In this document: positions 22,267 through 27,629 of the stretch, in pieces | Layout of the letters: each line of letters opens with the position of its first letter | How positions within the stretch are numbered: position 1 is the first letter of the stretch | Virus record (IMG/VR): IMGVR_UViG_3300022857_000035 | Location: 1-32,325 of that record | DNA: 32,325 bases | Source of the DNA: a virus | Direction: 5' to 3' (one strand) | The notes under the pieces: model-generated | Seen by the model: the letters and a program-made list of their open reading frames with translations, nothing else | The model's database searches: none | What the model was told of the DNA's origin: nothing | Program-made: the position numbers and the translations under genes

Positions 22267-22707
22267 CTATTCCTCTTGTTTGCGTTTCAGCGCGGTAAAC
22301 TCATTGTACTGTGGTAAGGATAATAATACATCTCTTTTTGCTGCCCAATGATAAACTTGTTCCATAAAATGATACATCTCACCTTTCTGCGTTGGTAACG
22401 GCATGATCTGGTCTGGGTAAACATACTTTCCGACCGTTATAGTCTGGGTGCCTAGAAACATTTTTTTCATCATAAACTTCATGCCTTCTTTCGTTGCATC
22501 TGGCACCTTTCCTATAAACTCAGATGACATTTCCCCGCACCATTTATGGAATAGGTTGTTTTGGCCTTCTGACTTAGGGTCGCAGCGTTGCAGCTTCAGC
22601 ACCAAAGGCGATGAAAAGTCCCAGCTATCTAGCCGCTTTAACAGTAGAGGGATATAAGCTTCTGCATCTCTTCTGCTTTTAAATTTAACATGGTCACCCT
22701 CGTTCAT
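22267..22707 (-). CDS. NinB-like recombination protein
   Basis: 146 aa from ATG 22707, which has AAGGGTGA ahead and overlaps the previous stop (ATGA). Its pattern is F-K-S-R-R-D-A-E-A-Y, then LVLKLQRCDPKSEGQNNLFH (about residues 35-54), WCGEMSSEFIG, and near the end MYHFMEQVYHWAAKRDVLLS. The QNNLFHKWCGEM and HFMEQVYHWAA lines are typical of NinB-type proteins, which bind single-stranded DNA and assist recombination in lambda-like phages. Similarity is by recall, at motif level. Confidence 0.6.
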   Translation of the reverse strand: MNEGDHVKFKSRRDAEAYIPLLLKRLDSWDFSSPLVLKLQRCDPKSEGQNNLFHKWCGEMSSEFIGKVPDATKEGMKFMMKKMFLGTQTITVGKYVYPDQIMPLPTQKGEMYHFMEQVYHWAAKRDVLLSLPQYNEFTALKRKQEE

Positions 22708-23003
22708 AACTTCACCCTTAACCATTTGTCTGACAGCTTCATGTCTGTAGTTTCAAGGCGGTTATATAATCCTGGTCTTTTAAAGTTTGGGCCGTCTGAG
22801 TTCTTTGCCCTTACCTCCTTGTCTGTAAACTCGCATTTGCCCCGCATTCGGCTATGCATGGTTTTGTCATTTATGCCAGCAATTGCAGCCATTTCGGGAA
22901 TCGTGTAGGTTGCCCCAGTCACCAAGGCTTCATTGCTACCGATAAATACATAGTGGGTTGGCTGCTTGCCTGCCTTTCTTGCCCTGCAAGTTGATTCACG
23001 CAT
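22704..23003 (-). CDS. Small HTH DNA-binding-like protein
   Basis: 99 aa, starting MRESTCRARKAGKQPTHYVF. A likely helix-turn-helix lies at about residues 33-55 (YTIPEMAAIAGINDKTMHSR), followed by a basic, Arg/Lys-rich region (MRGKCEFTDKEVRAK, then FKRPGLYNRLETTDMKLSDK). The layout resembles MerR- or DnaA-like small DNA-binding proteins in phage replication modules. Start and stop overlap the flanking genes by a few bases. The role is probably regulatory or replicative. Confidence 0.6.
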   Translation of the reverse strand: MRESTCRARKAGKQPTHYVFIGSNEALVTGATYTIPEMAAIAGINDKTMHSRMRGKCEFTDKEVRAKNSDGPNFKRPGLYNRLETTDMKLSDKWLRVKL

Positions 23004-23409
23004 TTCTCAATTTTCCGTTGAAATAGAATCCGTAAACAGAAAGATAATGCTCTTTTGCATTCAGGTAGTCATCACCGTCTAGCCAACTAATATCTGTCAG
23101 CTCCATATCTTTTGTCATATTTTTTAAGCTTATCTGAGGGATGCTGATCCCTTTTGGGTCTAACTTGGCTACCTGTGCTTGCTTGCCTATGTTTGCAGGG
23201 CTTTGGCCTCCTAGCTCTGTCGCTCTTAAAATCCAAGCATTAGCAAACTTATACATACCACCCTTTGTCTTTCTCTTCTTGGGGTTAAACTCACACCAAG
23301 AAGACATTTTTTTCAGCTCTTGGTGTATGTCAACCTTCGGGAAGTCGCGCTGCCAGACAATAATATCCTCGTCCTTTGGCTCCCACGTTTCGTCCCCTTT
23401 GCATTTCAT
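22996..23409 (-). CDS. Replication protein, DnaT/O-like C-terminal domain
   Basis: 137 aa; its ATGA overlaps the previous stop. Residues 9-65 carry WEPKDEDIIVWQRDFPKVDI, then HQELKKMSSWCEFNPKKRKT and KGGMYKFANAWILRA. The pattern V-W-x-x-x-F/Y-P-x-V-D-I/V-x-x-E-L-x-x-M-x-x-W...N-P-x-K-R-K-T-x-x-G-M-x-x-F...W-I-L-R is the C-terminal module of replication proteins that load the host helicase (O- or DnaT-like). The N-terminal origin-binding half is missing here and may be supplied by the small HTH proteins beside it. It probably starts phage DNA replication with them. Confidence 0.7.
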   Translation of the reverse strand: MKCKGDETWEPKDEDIIVWQRDFPKVDIHQELKKMSSWCEFNPKKRKTKGGMYKFANAWILRATELGGQSPANIGKQAQVAKLDPKGISIPQISLKNMTKDMELTDISWLDGDDYLNAKEHYLSVYGFYFNGKLRNA

Positions 23410-23618
23410 AATGCCACCAAGCTGTATTCAGAAACATGGCATTTTTCACCATATCGGTTAGTAACCGGGACCATTCTGCTAGTAATCTTATGGCCTTGCT
23501 TCTTTAGGTTGCTCACCCTAGATGCCAGCCTAAATATGCCAAGCTCATTTAAAGCCTGAATGCTGTTAATGCTTGGGTTGTCTGATAAGTAGTTAATAAC
23601 TCTTTCTTCTTGTGTCAT
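23406..23618 (-). CDS. Helix-turn-helix protein (HTH_39-like)
   Basis: 70 aa, starting MTQEERVINYLSDNPSINSI after a very strong AGGAGGT site. It carries QALNELGIFRLASRVSNLKK (about residues 21-40), which fits the helix-turn-helix of the HTH_39 family: RVxxYL...SIxSxxALxELGIxRLAxRIxxLxxxG. It ends with a small beta wing (RMVPVTNRYGEKCHVSEYSL). It is the first of a tight run of DNA-related genes and may bind the origin or a promoter together with the replication protein it overlaps. Confidence 0.8.
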   Translation of the reverse strand: MTQEERVINYLSDNPSINSIQALNELGIFRLASRVSNLKKQGHKITSRMVPVTNRYGEKCHVSEYSLVAL

Positions 23619-23640
23619 GCGAACCTCCTACAGTTCTAGT

Positions 23641-23922
23641 TTAATGCAGGGTAGACAAAGCAATAGCCTTATCCTCACCCTCTAGCTCGTCAATAAAATC
23701 TGTAATAACTGCCCTGAAAGGCTTATTTTGAATCAACAGTTCTTGAATGATGCCATGCAAAGTAGAACCAGTAATCTCAACTGATCCGTAAATAGTTTCA
23801 AATGCCGCGCTTGCTTGATAATACTTTTGCGGTATTTTGACAACCGTTTTCTTAATATCCTGCTCCTTTATGTTGAAGCTAAATTCTTTGTCAAACTCAA
23901 TACCTTTTATCTTAATGGCCAT
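23641..23922 (-). CDS. Hypothetical protein, first gene behind the middle promoter
   Basis: 93 aa from ATG 23922 (MAIKIKGIEFDKEFSFNIKE), with AGGGGAT ahead of it. An upstream start is possible but lacks a site. It contains KKTVVKIPQKYYQASAAFET and IYGSVEITGSTLHGIIQELL, and ends VITDFIDELEGEDKAIALST. Mixed alpha/beta, acidic C-terminus, no known domain. It is reached by a leader of about 100 bases from the promoter at 24029-24058. Confidence 0.65.
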   Translation of the reverse strand: MAIKIKGIEFDKEFSFNIKEQDIKKTVVKIPQKYYQASAAFETIYGSVEITGSTLHGIIQELLIQNKPFRAVITDFIDELEGEDKAIALSTLH

Positions 23923-24028
23923 TTTGTATCCCCTACGGTTCGGCAAGCCTCACCAGATGTTTAATTAAATATGCTTTTATATATATTATTCACTAAATGA
24001 TACGTTTTAATATATATTTATTTTAGGT

Positions 24029-24058
24029 GTTATAAACCCTTTTACTTCGAAAAGTAAA
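24029..24058 (-). promoter_or_regulatory. Promoter for the replication gene cluster
   Basis: Minus strand: TTTACT (24053-24058) and TATAAC (24029-24034) with an 18-bp spacer, or TTATAA with 17. The -35 arm lies in a 20-bp inverted repeat, TTTTACTTCGAAAAGTAAAA (24040-24059), related to the 15-bp repeats of the other promoters. Confidence 0.65.
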
Positions 24059-24234
24059 ATTCAAGATCTAAGGGCAAAAGCGACTTAGCGGTTAAACAAA
24101 TGTCTGTATCGTGTATCCAAACTATTCACAGCTAAAAACCGATTCAACCGTGAGGCTCTGTAGGGAGGGTCAACCCTGTATCTGACGTTTAATTTAAGGA
24201 ACCGTCAGCCTAAAGCCCAAACATTGTTTGCAAT

Positions 24235-24294
24235 AAGAAGAAAGGTGGGGTGTTGACGCTATAGGAGTCCATAGCTATAATTACCTTTCTTCTT
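24235..24294. repeat. 12-bp inverted repeat enclosing a plus-strand promoter
   Basis: AAGAAGAAAGGT (24235-24246) and ACCTTTCTTCTT (24283-24294) are perfect complements, 36 bases apart. Inside is a second pair, GCTAT (24258-24262) and ATAGC (24271-24275), lying in the spacer of the promoter. This arrangement suggests operators for a dimeric regulator, possibly the HTH protein at 24363-24566. Confidence 0.85.
24253..24281 (+). promoter_or_regulatory. Strong sigma70-type promoter on the plus strand
   Basis: TTGACG (24253-24258), 17-bp spacer, TATAAT (24276-24281, perfect consensus). The start is expected near 24288. It is the best promoter match noticed in the window and points against all the genes. 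Confidence 0.82.
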
Positions 24295-24364
24295 GCTCGC
24301 ACATGAAGTATACGCCCCCCCCAGGCGTAAAGTAAAGCCCTCCCGTAAAACGGAGGGTTTTTTT
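24288..24364 (+). ncRNA. Predicted small RNA 1 (about 77 nt)
   Basis: From the predicted start near 24288 to a terminator ending at 24364. It contains one hairpin, TACGCC (24311-24316) with GGCGTA (24324-24329) around the loop CCCCCCA, then the terminator hairpin. A peptide of 10 codons (ATG 24303, MKYTPPPGVK) is also possible but has no ribosome site. An exposed C-rich loop is a known way for small RNAs to block G-rich Shine-Dalgarno sites, and this phage uses AAGGGG. Confidence 0.65.
24338..24364 (+). terminator. Plus-strand terminator of small RNA 1
   Basis: CCCTCCCGT and ACGGAGGG pair around AAA (one bulged C) and are followed by seven T. On the minus strand there is no T-run, so it acts on rightward transcription only. 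The T-run touches the stop of the regulator gene. Confidence 0.88.
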
Positions 24365-24566
24365 ATCTCTCACAAAGTTTACAGAACTCATCCACGGTCA
24401 GCTCAAATATCTCGCATAACCCTTGCACCGTATGTAGCTTCATATTCTCCTGTTTGCGCCACTGAAACACTCTCTGACGGCTTACACCCATTAAGCCAGC
24501 TAACTTACTGCTGTTAACGTTATTAAGCTCCTGGGCTACTCTGAGGCTCTTTCCTGCATTTGTCAT
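24363..24566 (-). CDS. Cro/C1-type HTH transcriptional regulator
   Basis: 67 aa from ATG 24566 (MTNAGKSLRVAQELNNVNSS), with AGGTGA nine bases ahead. The longer open frame has no supporting start. The helix-turn-helix is SSKLAGLMGVSRQRVFQWRK (about residues 19-38), followed by MKLHTVQGLCEIFELTVDEF, the remaining helices of a five-helix Cro/C1 domain. There is no dimer or cleavage domain, so it is Cro-like in size. It lies among the most elaborate inverted repeats in the window, which may be its operators. It follows ssb in the same direction. Confidence 0.85.
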   Translation of the reverse strand: MTNAGKSLRVAQELNNVNSSKLAGLMGVSRQRVFQWRKQENMKLHTVQGLCEIFELTVDEFCKLCER

Positions 24567-24587
24567 CTTTATCACCTGTGGTATTAT
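24560..24587 (+). promoter_or_regulatory. Plus-strand promoter inside the regulator start region
   Basis: TTGTCA (24560-24565), 16-bp spacer, TATTAT (24582-24587); each box matches consensus at five of six positions. It overlaps the ribosome site and start of the regulator gene on the other strand, so the two activities could interfere. Confidence 0.5.
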
Positions 24588-24593
24588 TGGGGA

Positions 24594-24663
24594 GCAAGGT
24601 ATTCCCCTGCCTTGTTTTCTCCTATGGTTTGCCCCTCGAAGCTCTGGCCTAGAGGGGCTTTTT
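24594..24663 (+). ncRNA. Predicted small RNA 2 (about 70 nt)
   Basis: From the predicted start near 24594 to the terminator at 24663. The first hairpin is CAAGG (24595-24599) with CCTTG (24610-24614) around the loop TATTCCCCTG. The second hairpin is the terminator. The loop bases UAUUCCCCU are exactly complementary to AGGGGAAUA in front of the genes starting at 20907 and 19632. It is laid out like small RNA 1 (C-rich loop hairpin plus terminator). An alternative is that the same bases act as a ribosome site on the minus strand. Confidence 0.5.
24631..24663 (+). terminator. Plus-strand terminator of small RNA 2
   Basis: GCCCCTC (24631-24637) and GAGGGGC (24652-24658) pair and are followed by TTTTT. 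No T-run exists on the minus-strand side, so this again serves rightward transcription, in a place where no rightward gene is present. Confidence 0.8.
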
Positions 24664-24666
24664 ATA

Positions 24667-25059
24667 TCAGAACGGAATATTGGTATCAAAGTCTTCAACA
24701 GGCGGCTGGCTCTGTTGCTGCTGCGCTTGTGGCTGTGGCGCTCCAACGGTAGCCATATAGCCTAACTTAGCATCAAGAATAGAGATGCTATGTACTGGCC
24801 CATTACTGCTTTCAAAGGTCTTAATCTGACAGCCTGTCCCGCTAATCTCAATAACTGAGCCTTCAACCAAAGCACTAGAGTAAAAATCAGCCTGCTTACC
24901 TTCTTTGGCAAAGATAACGGCCTCATAATTTGTATACTCTTGCGACTTAGTCTCCCTGTTGTAGAACCTAACTCCCAACCGAACTCCGAAACCCTTACTG
25001 TCGCCAGCTTGGAATTTATTAGCTGCTTTGTTTAGCTTTCCTGTAATGCTTATGCTCAT
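24667..25059 (-). CDS. ssb: Single-stranded DNA-binding protein
   Basis: 130 aa, starting MSISITGKLNKAANKFQAGD after GGAGAA. Residues 1-100 are the OB fold, with strands such as GFGVRLGVRFYN, EYTNYEAVIFAKEGKQADFY and LVEGSVIEISGTG. A Gln/Pro-rich linker follows (about 105-120), and the tail DFDTNIPF matches the acidic D-D-x-I-P-F tip used to bind partner proteins. It protects single-stranded DNA in replication and in Erf/exonuclease recombination. It overlaps the exonuclease gene by 4 bp. Confidence 0.9.
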   Translation of the reverse strand: MSISITGKLNKAANKFQAGDSKGFGVRLGVRFYNRETKSQEYTNYEAVIFAKEGKQADFYSSALVEGSVIEISGTGCQIKTFESSNGPVHSISILDAKLGYMATVGAPQPQAQQQQSQPPVEDFDTNIPF

Positions 25060-25652
25060 TGGTGTTTCTCCACTTGGTTTAAAATTACATTAACAGCCGC
25101 ATTTACTTCAACGGCCATGGCTTCGATAAAATCGTTGTTTCTTTCTACCCTCACTAAAACGTGCGGAAGTTCTGGGTGGTATAGAAATAAGTCCCACCAC
25201 TCGCGCTGGCATACCCACATACACCCCTGAATCTGCTGGTAGTATTTCTTAACAGCTATCTGTGGATCTCTCATATAACCCGCGTGCGTACTCTGCGCAG
25301 CGCATTTAATTTCCAGACCCCCACCTTCAACCAGCCCGTCAGGACTACATCCAAACTCTTCAGAGTCATCCAGAATAAACCCATGCTCTGTGACGGCGTT
25401 TCCTGATATAAACTCATAGGCTTCCCGCGCTTCTGGCTCTAGCTCGTTACCCCTTGCCATGTGGTCATTCACATAAAAAGGCTCAGACTTTCCCGTGAGG
25501 CGCTCTGCCACAAGCAAATCAATATACTTTTCAGCAGAAGATGACGGCTTGCCTGCACCTGTAACCAGCTTGGAAAAGTTACTGGCAGATGGCTTTCCCA
25601 GCCGGTCAGCTAACCATTCGGGCGACCCCTGTTGATTATCAAGGGTAATCAC
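25056..25652 (-). CDS. YqaJ/lambda-exonuclease-like recombination nuclease
   Basis: 198 aa with a GTG start that overlaps the erf stop (GTGA). It shows the PD-(D/E)XK pattern of the YqaJ family: QGSPEWLADRLGKPSASNFS (8-27), RGNELEPEAREAYE (67-80), GCSPDGLVEG (101-110, D105), LEIKC (113-117, E114/K116), and YYQQIQGCMWVC (137-148). It should digest one strand of duplex ends to give 3' tails, which Erf then anneals. The pair is a phage-type single-strand annealing system. Confidence 0.93.
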   Translation of the reverse strand: MITLDNQQGSPEWLADRLGKPSASNFSKLVTGAGKPSSSAEKYIDLLVAERLTGKSEPFYVNDHMARGNELEPEAREAYEFISGNAVTEHGFILDDSEEFGCSPDGLVEGGGLEIKCAAQSTHAGYMRDPQIAVKKYYQQIQGCMWVCQREWWDLFLYHPELPHVLVRVERNNDFIEAMAVEVNAAVNVILNQVEKHQ

Positions 25653-26212
25653 AACTTAGCCTGTAGCGCCGCAACTGCGCGGTCATAGTGGACGGCCAGA
25701 ATGTGATCAACCGAAGCAGCCTTTAGCCATCCGCAAAACTTATTGCGATCAGCGCCAGACTCATCAAGCAGCTTTTCAATAGAAACGGCCTGCTCTTTGC
25801 TTACAACTATCTTATCGTCCCCGCGAATCATTGCCGACTCTGCATCGTCATCCGCTACTGGAATGCCAGCCATTGACTGTAAAGCGTACCGCCTAGCGTA
25901 CGTTATGGCTGCGCCCGCTGCTTGTGGGTCTTTCTTAACAGTCGGCAAGGTGTAATCCATCTCAAGCCACTGGCCCGACTTATGCATTAGCCTGGTTTCT
26001 ACGCCAATCCTGTCTTCACTGTTAATAGGGAACTGCGTATAGCTTAGCCCGTTGTCAGCAAATGGCTGCTTGATCGCCTTAATAACTGAGGTTAAATCCG
26101 CATAATTAGACTTAAAGAAAGGGTTAGCTGAATCTTTAACCGCTCCACCCATATCGCCTTGTGCCTTGCATAAAGCTGCTGCCAGCTCGTTTATCTGTTC
26201 TGATGTTTTCAT
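25649..26212 (-). CDS. erf: ERF-family single-strand annealing protein
   Basis: 187 aa, starting MKTSEQINELAAALCKAQGD. The ERF domain covers about residues 8-130: NPFFKSNYADLTSVIKAIKQ, then LSYTQFPINSEDRIGVETRL and the typical DPQAAGAAITYARRYALQSM (about 94-113) and AGIPVADDDAES. The C-terminus is helical. It anneals complementary strands during recombination, repair or circularisation of the genome. The neighbours (exonuclease, ssb) complete the pathway. The ATG overlaps the stop of the small gene upstream. Confidence 0.93.
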   Translation of the reverse strand: MKTSEQINELAAALCKAQGDMGGAVKDSANPFFKSNYADLTSVIKAIKQPFADNGLSYTQFPINSEDRIGVETRLMHKSGQWLEMDYTLPTVKKDPQAAGAAITYARRYALQSMAGIPVADDDAESAMIRGDDKIVVSKEQAVSIEKLLDESGADRNKFCGWLKAASVDHILAVHYDRAVAALQAKL

Positions 26213-26373
26213 TTCACTGCCCCTTGGCTTTGTTCGTAATAGTAACGGTCACTGTAGCCCCTGTAGTAGTGTTCATCTTGGTCAGCTAAGGCCTCCTCAC
26301 CCTGTTTGCAATGCATTTCGCCTGTGACGTAGGCATAAATCTGAGCAAAGTCCACCGTCTTCTTTTGTTCCAT
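26209..26373 (-). CDS. Small hypothetical protein, first gene of the recombination operon
   Basis: 54 aa from ATG 26373 with AAGGGGA ahead, ending in ATGA overlap with erf. It starts MEQKKTVDFAQIYAYVTGEM and goes on HCKQGEEALADQDEHYYRGY and SDRYYYEQSQGAVK. It is rich in Tyr, Glu and Gln, has no membrane segment and no known domain. Good ribosome site, tight coupling to erf and a promoter 29 bases upstream support it as real. The function is unknown. Confidence 0.75.
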   Translation of the reverse strand: MEQKKTVDFAQIYAYVTGEMHCKQGEEALADQDEHYYRGYSDRYYYEQSQGAVK

Positions 26374-26401
26374 TATGTTCCCCTTCGTTTAATTGAACTT
26401 C

Positions 26402-26430
26402 ACTATGCCCGTTTCTCTTTACAATGTAAA
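26402..26430 (-). promoter_or_regulatory. Early promoter of the recombination operon
   Basis: Minus strand: TTTACA (26425-26430), 17-bp spacer, CATAGT (26402-26407). The -35 arm lies in the perfect 15-bp inverted repeat CTTTACAATGTAAAG (26417-26431). The boxes are identical to those at 19925-19953. Confidence 0.75.
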
Positions 26431-26457
26431 GCCTTATAATACATATAGCTAAAATAA
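26425..26457. repeat. Promoter cassette repeat, copy 2
   Basis: The plus-strand block TGTAAAGCCTTATAATACAT, then ATAGCTAAAATAA, aligns with 19948-19981 with a few substitutions and one 1-base gap. It lies at the same place relative to the promoter. Confidence 0.8.
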
Positions 26458-26461
26458 AGGC

Positions 26462-26498
26462 AAAAAAAAGCCCCAACACACGCCAATGTGTTGAGGGT
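26462..26498 (-). terminator. Strong rho-independent terminator
   Basis: On the minus strand CCCTCAACACA pairs with TGTGTTGGGG (one bulged T) around TTGGCG and is followed by C and eight T. It ends transcripts entering from the right, just before the early promoter. Confidence 0.9.
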
Positions 26499-26614
26499 CT
26501 TGGTTTGATAGAAGTTGTTTGCAGCAACCGTTATCAAGAATATGAAAACCTGCACGATAATCATATAACTTACAATGCTAGAACCGTTTAACCACTAAGA
26601 GAAACTGCATCAGC
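26462..26614 (-). ncRNA. Predicted short untranslated transcript (about 150 nt)
   Basis: The stretch between the promoter at 26621-26650 and the terminator at 26462-26498 has no well-supported gene, so the product would be an RNA of about 150 nt. A 53-codon hydrophobic frame (26403-26564) crosses it, but it runs through the terminator and lacks a good ribosome site. Confidence 0.4.
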
Positions 26615-26620
26615 AAGAAG

Positions 26621-26650
26621 ATTGTAATACCTAACTGCGCTCAATGTAAA
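26621..26650 (-). promoter_or_regulatory. Predicted promoter between two terminators
   Basis: Minus strand: TTTACA (26645-26650), 18-bp spacer, TACAAT (26621-26626, five of six). Only half of the 15-bp inverted repeat is kept (AATGTAAAG), unlike at the other promoters. Confidence 0.55.
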
Positions 26651-26661
26651 GTATTAGAAAC

Positions 26662-26684
26662 AAAAAAGCCCCGATTAAGGGGCT
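26662..26684 (-). terminator. Terminator behind the endolysin gene
   Basis: On the minus strand AGCCCC-TTAATC-GGGGCT is a perfect 6-bp stem followed by five more T. It closes the fibre/lysis transcript. Confidence 0.88.
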
Positions 26685-26702
26685 GCTAGTCTTGTCGGGT
26701 AA

Positions 26703-27098
26703 TTAGTATGACCAAAGCGCAGGGCTAGGAAAGCCGTCCTCTTCGGTGCAGGCGTCTAGGTGTATAAATCTACCGCCGCCTGTTTGCTGGATGCCTATTC
26801 TTTTAATGCCGTGCGCCTGAGCCACCCTAATCACTTCTAACGCCCTTTCTCCTGAGCACAACACATCGACCGCCTTACCGTAAGCGTGAGCGCCTAGAGC
26901 TTCTTTGCGGGCTTCTATTGGGTGTAGTGGGCACCTGTAAGCAGACGAGATAACAAGCGGGAACCCGCACTCTTCACGGATAGCATTTAGGGTCGCCAAA
27001 AACCCCAGATCAAATTCGATTGTATTGCAGCCGCATTTGCAGGCCAGCTCTTTGGATCTGAAGTAGCCTTCTTGTTTTTTCTTCGTAGCTTTAGCCAT
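26703..27098 (-). CDS. Endolysin, peptidase M15-type
   Basis: 131 aa, starting MAKATKKKQEGYFRSKELAC; the ATG overlaps the previous stop. The M15 zinc site is complete: LGAHAYGKAVDV (69-79) gives H71 and D78 in the pattern H-x-x-G-x-A-x-D, and RFIHLDAC (110-117) gives H113. CKCGCNTIEFD (20-30) and SSAYRCPLHP (51-60) are family lines of the M15_3 group. These enzymes cut peptide cross-links of the cell wall of Gram-negative hosts. There is no signal peptide, so it depends on a holin. It is the last gene before the terminator. Confidence 0.93.
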   Translation of the reverse strand: MAKATKKKQEGYFRSKELACKCGCNTIEFDLGFLATLNAIREECGFPLVISSAYRCPLHPIEARKEALGAHAYGKAVDVLCSGERALEVIRVAQAHGIKRIGIQQTGGGRFIHLDACTEEDGFPSPALWSY

Positions 27099-27469
27099 TA
27101 TTTGCCCTTCCCTTTTACTCTTTCAACAGTTCTAAGTGAGCCTAGCCCAAGCATCCCCATTAATACAGGTAACATTGTAGCGGTATCAGCTTGCGGTATG
27201 TCCACGCCAAAGCCTGCCAGCAGCGGGGATACTAAGAAGTTAACTCCAAAGCCTAACACGCAAACCCAGCCTGTAGCGGGTCGCCATCCAGATTGAAACC
27301 AGTTGCCTTTAGCGTCTTCGGTATTGAGTTTAATTTGAGCCATTGCAGTTTCTTGCGCATATTTCTGTGACATTGTTGCAATTTCATGCGCTATTTTCTG
27401 TTTTGTGTCTGCATCAGGAATGAATTTATCTAGCAAGCTGGCTACTGGCGCTATAAGACTACTTAACAT
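27098..27469 (-). CDS. Holin-like protein (3TM holin family)
   Basis: 123 aa, starting MLSSLIAPVASLLDKFIPDA. An amphipathic helical N-half (DTKQKIAHEIATMSQKYAQE) leads to NWFQSGWRPATGWVCVLGFG (55-74), then NFLVSPLLAGFGVDI and MLPVLMGMLGLGSLRTVERV. The W-x-x-S-x-W-R-P-x-x-G-W line is the mark of the 3TM holin family found next to endolysins and in gene transfer agents. The membrane segments lie at about 65-84 and 98-113. It would open the inner membrane for the endolysin that follows directly. Confidence 0.85.
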   Translation of the reverse strand: MLSSLIAPVASLLDKFIPDADTKQKIAHEIATMSQKYAQETAMAQIKLNTEDAKGNWFQSGWRPATGWVCVLGFGVNFLVSPLLAGFGVDIPQADTATMLPVLMGMLGLGSLRTVERVKGKGK

Positions 27470-27629
27470 CTCGGTTACTCCATCCTCTGACTGTATCCGA
27501 CTCCCATATTCTTACAGCAAACCATATAATCGCAAACAAGCTAGAAACTGGTGGAAGCCATGCAGCCATTGCTAGTAAAGCGGTTGATCCTGCGGCTACA
27601 TCTAAAACTTCTTTGCTTGATTCAATCAT
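27459..27629 (-). CDS. Small holin-like membrane protein
   Basis: 56 aa, starting MIESSKEVLDVAAGSTALLA and going on MAAWLPPVSSLFAIIWFAVR, then IWESDTVRGWSNRDVK. One long or two short membrane segments span residues 11-40. The line WLPPVSSLFAIIWFAVRIWE-S-D-T-V resembles small phage proteins of lysis cassettes (I-W-x-x-x-R-I-x-E-x-x-T-V). It overlaps the start of the 3TM holin by 11 bp. The ribosome site is weak, so it may be translated poorly or by coupling. It could be a second holin or an antiholin. Confidence 0.7.
   Translation of the reverse strand: MIESSKEVLDVAAGSTALLAMAAWLPPVSSLFAIIWFAVRIWESDTVRGWSNRDVK

Larger units (their letters stand above)
23923..24362. other. 440-bp regulatory gap with A/T-rich leader and nested inverted repeats
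   Basis: No gene on either strand is convincing. From 23955 to 24035 the DNA is very A/T-rich (TATATATATTATT, TAATATATATTTATTTTA). Next is the promoter/operator at 24029-24059. From 24060 to 24240 there are several inverted repeats: GGGTCAACCC near 24167, CTGACG/CGTCAG spaced by 15 bases (24182-24208), and CAAAC-ATT-GTTTG (24219-24231). Then comes a plus-strand promoter and small RNA. The location between regulator and replication genes also makes this a candidate replication origin. Confidence 0.6.

Noticed and set aside
24293-24517. Plus-strand frame behind the strong rightward promoter.
   Set aside because: The transcript should stop at 24364 inside this frame, and the rest is antisense to the HTH regulator. 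Its reading as a small RNA is preferred.
24570-24746. Longer N-terminus for the HTH regulator.
   Set aside because: The added 60 residues cross two hairpins and are low in coding character; ATG 24566 has a ribosome site and begins exactly at the domain.
26297-26527. 76-codon minus frame beginning MLQTTSIKPRPSTHWRVLGL.
   Set aside because: It overlaps terminator, promoter and the better small gene at 26209-26373 in another frame, and has no ribosome site.
26403-26564. 53-codon hydrophobic minus frame as a gene.
   Set aside because: It runs through a strong terminator and over the next promoter and has only a weak ribosome site; kept only as a remark in the findings.
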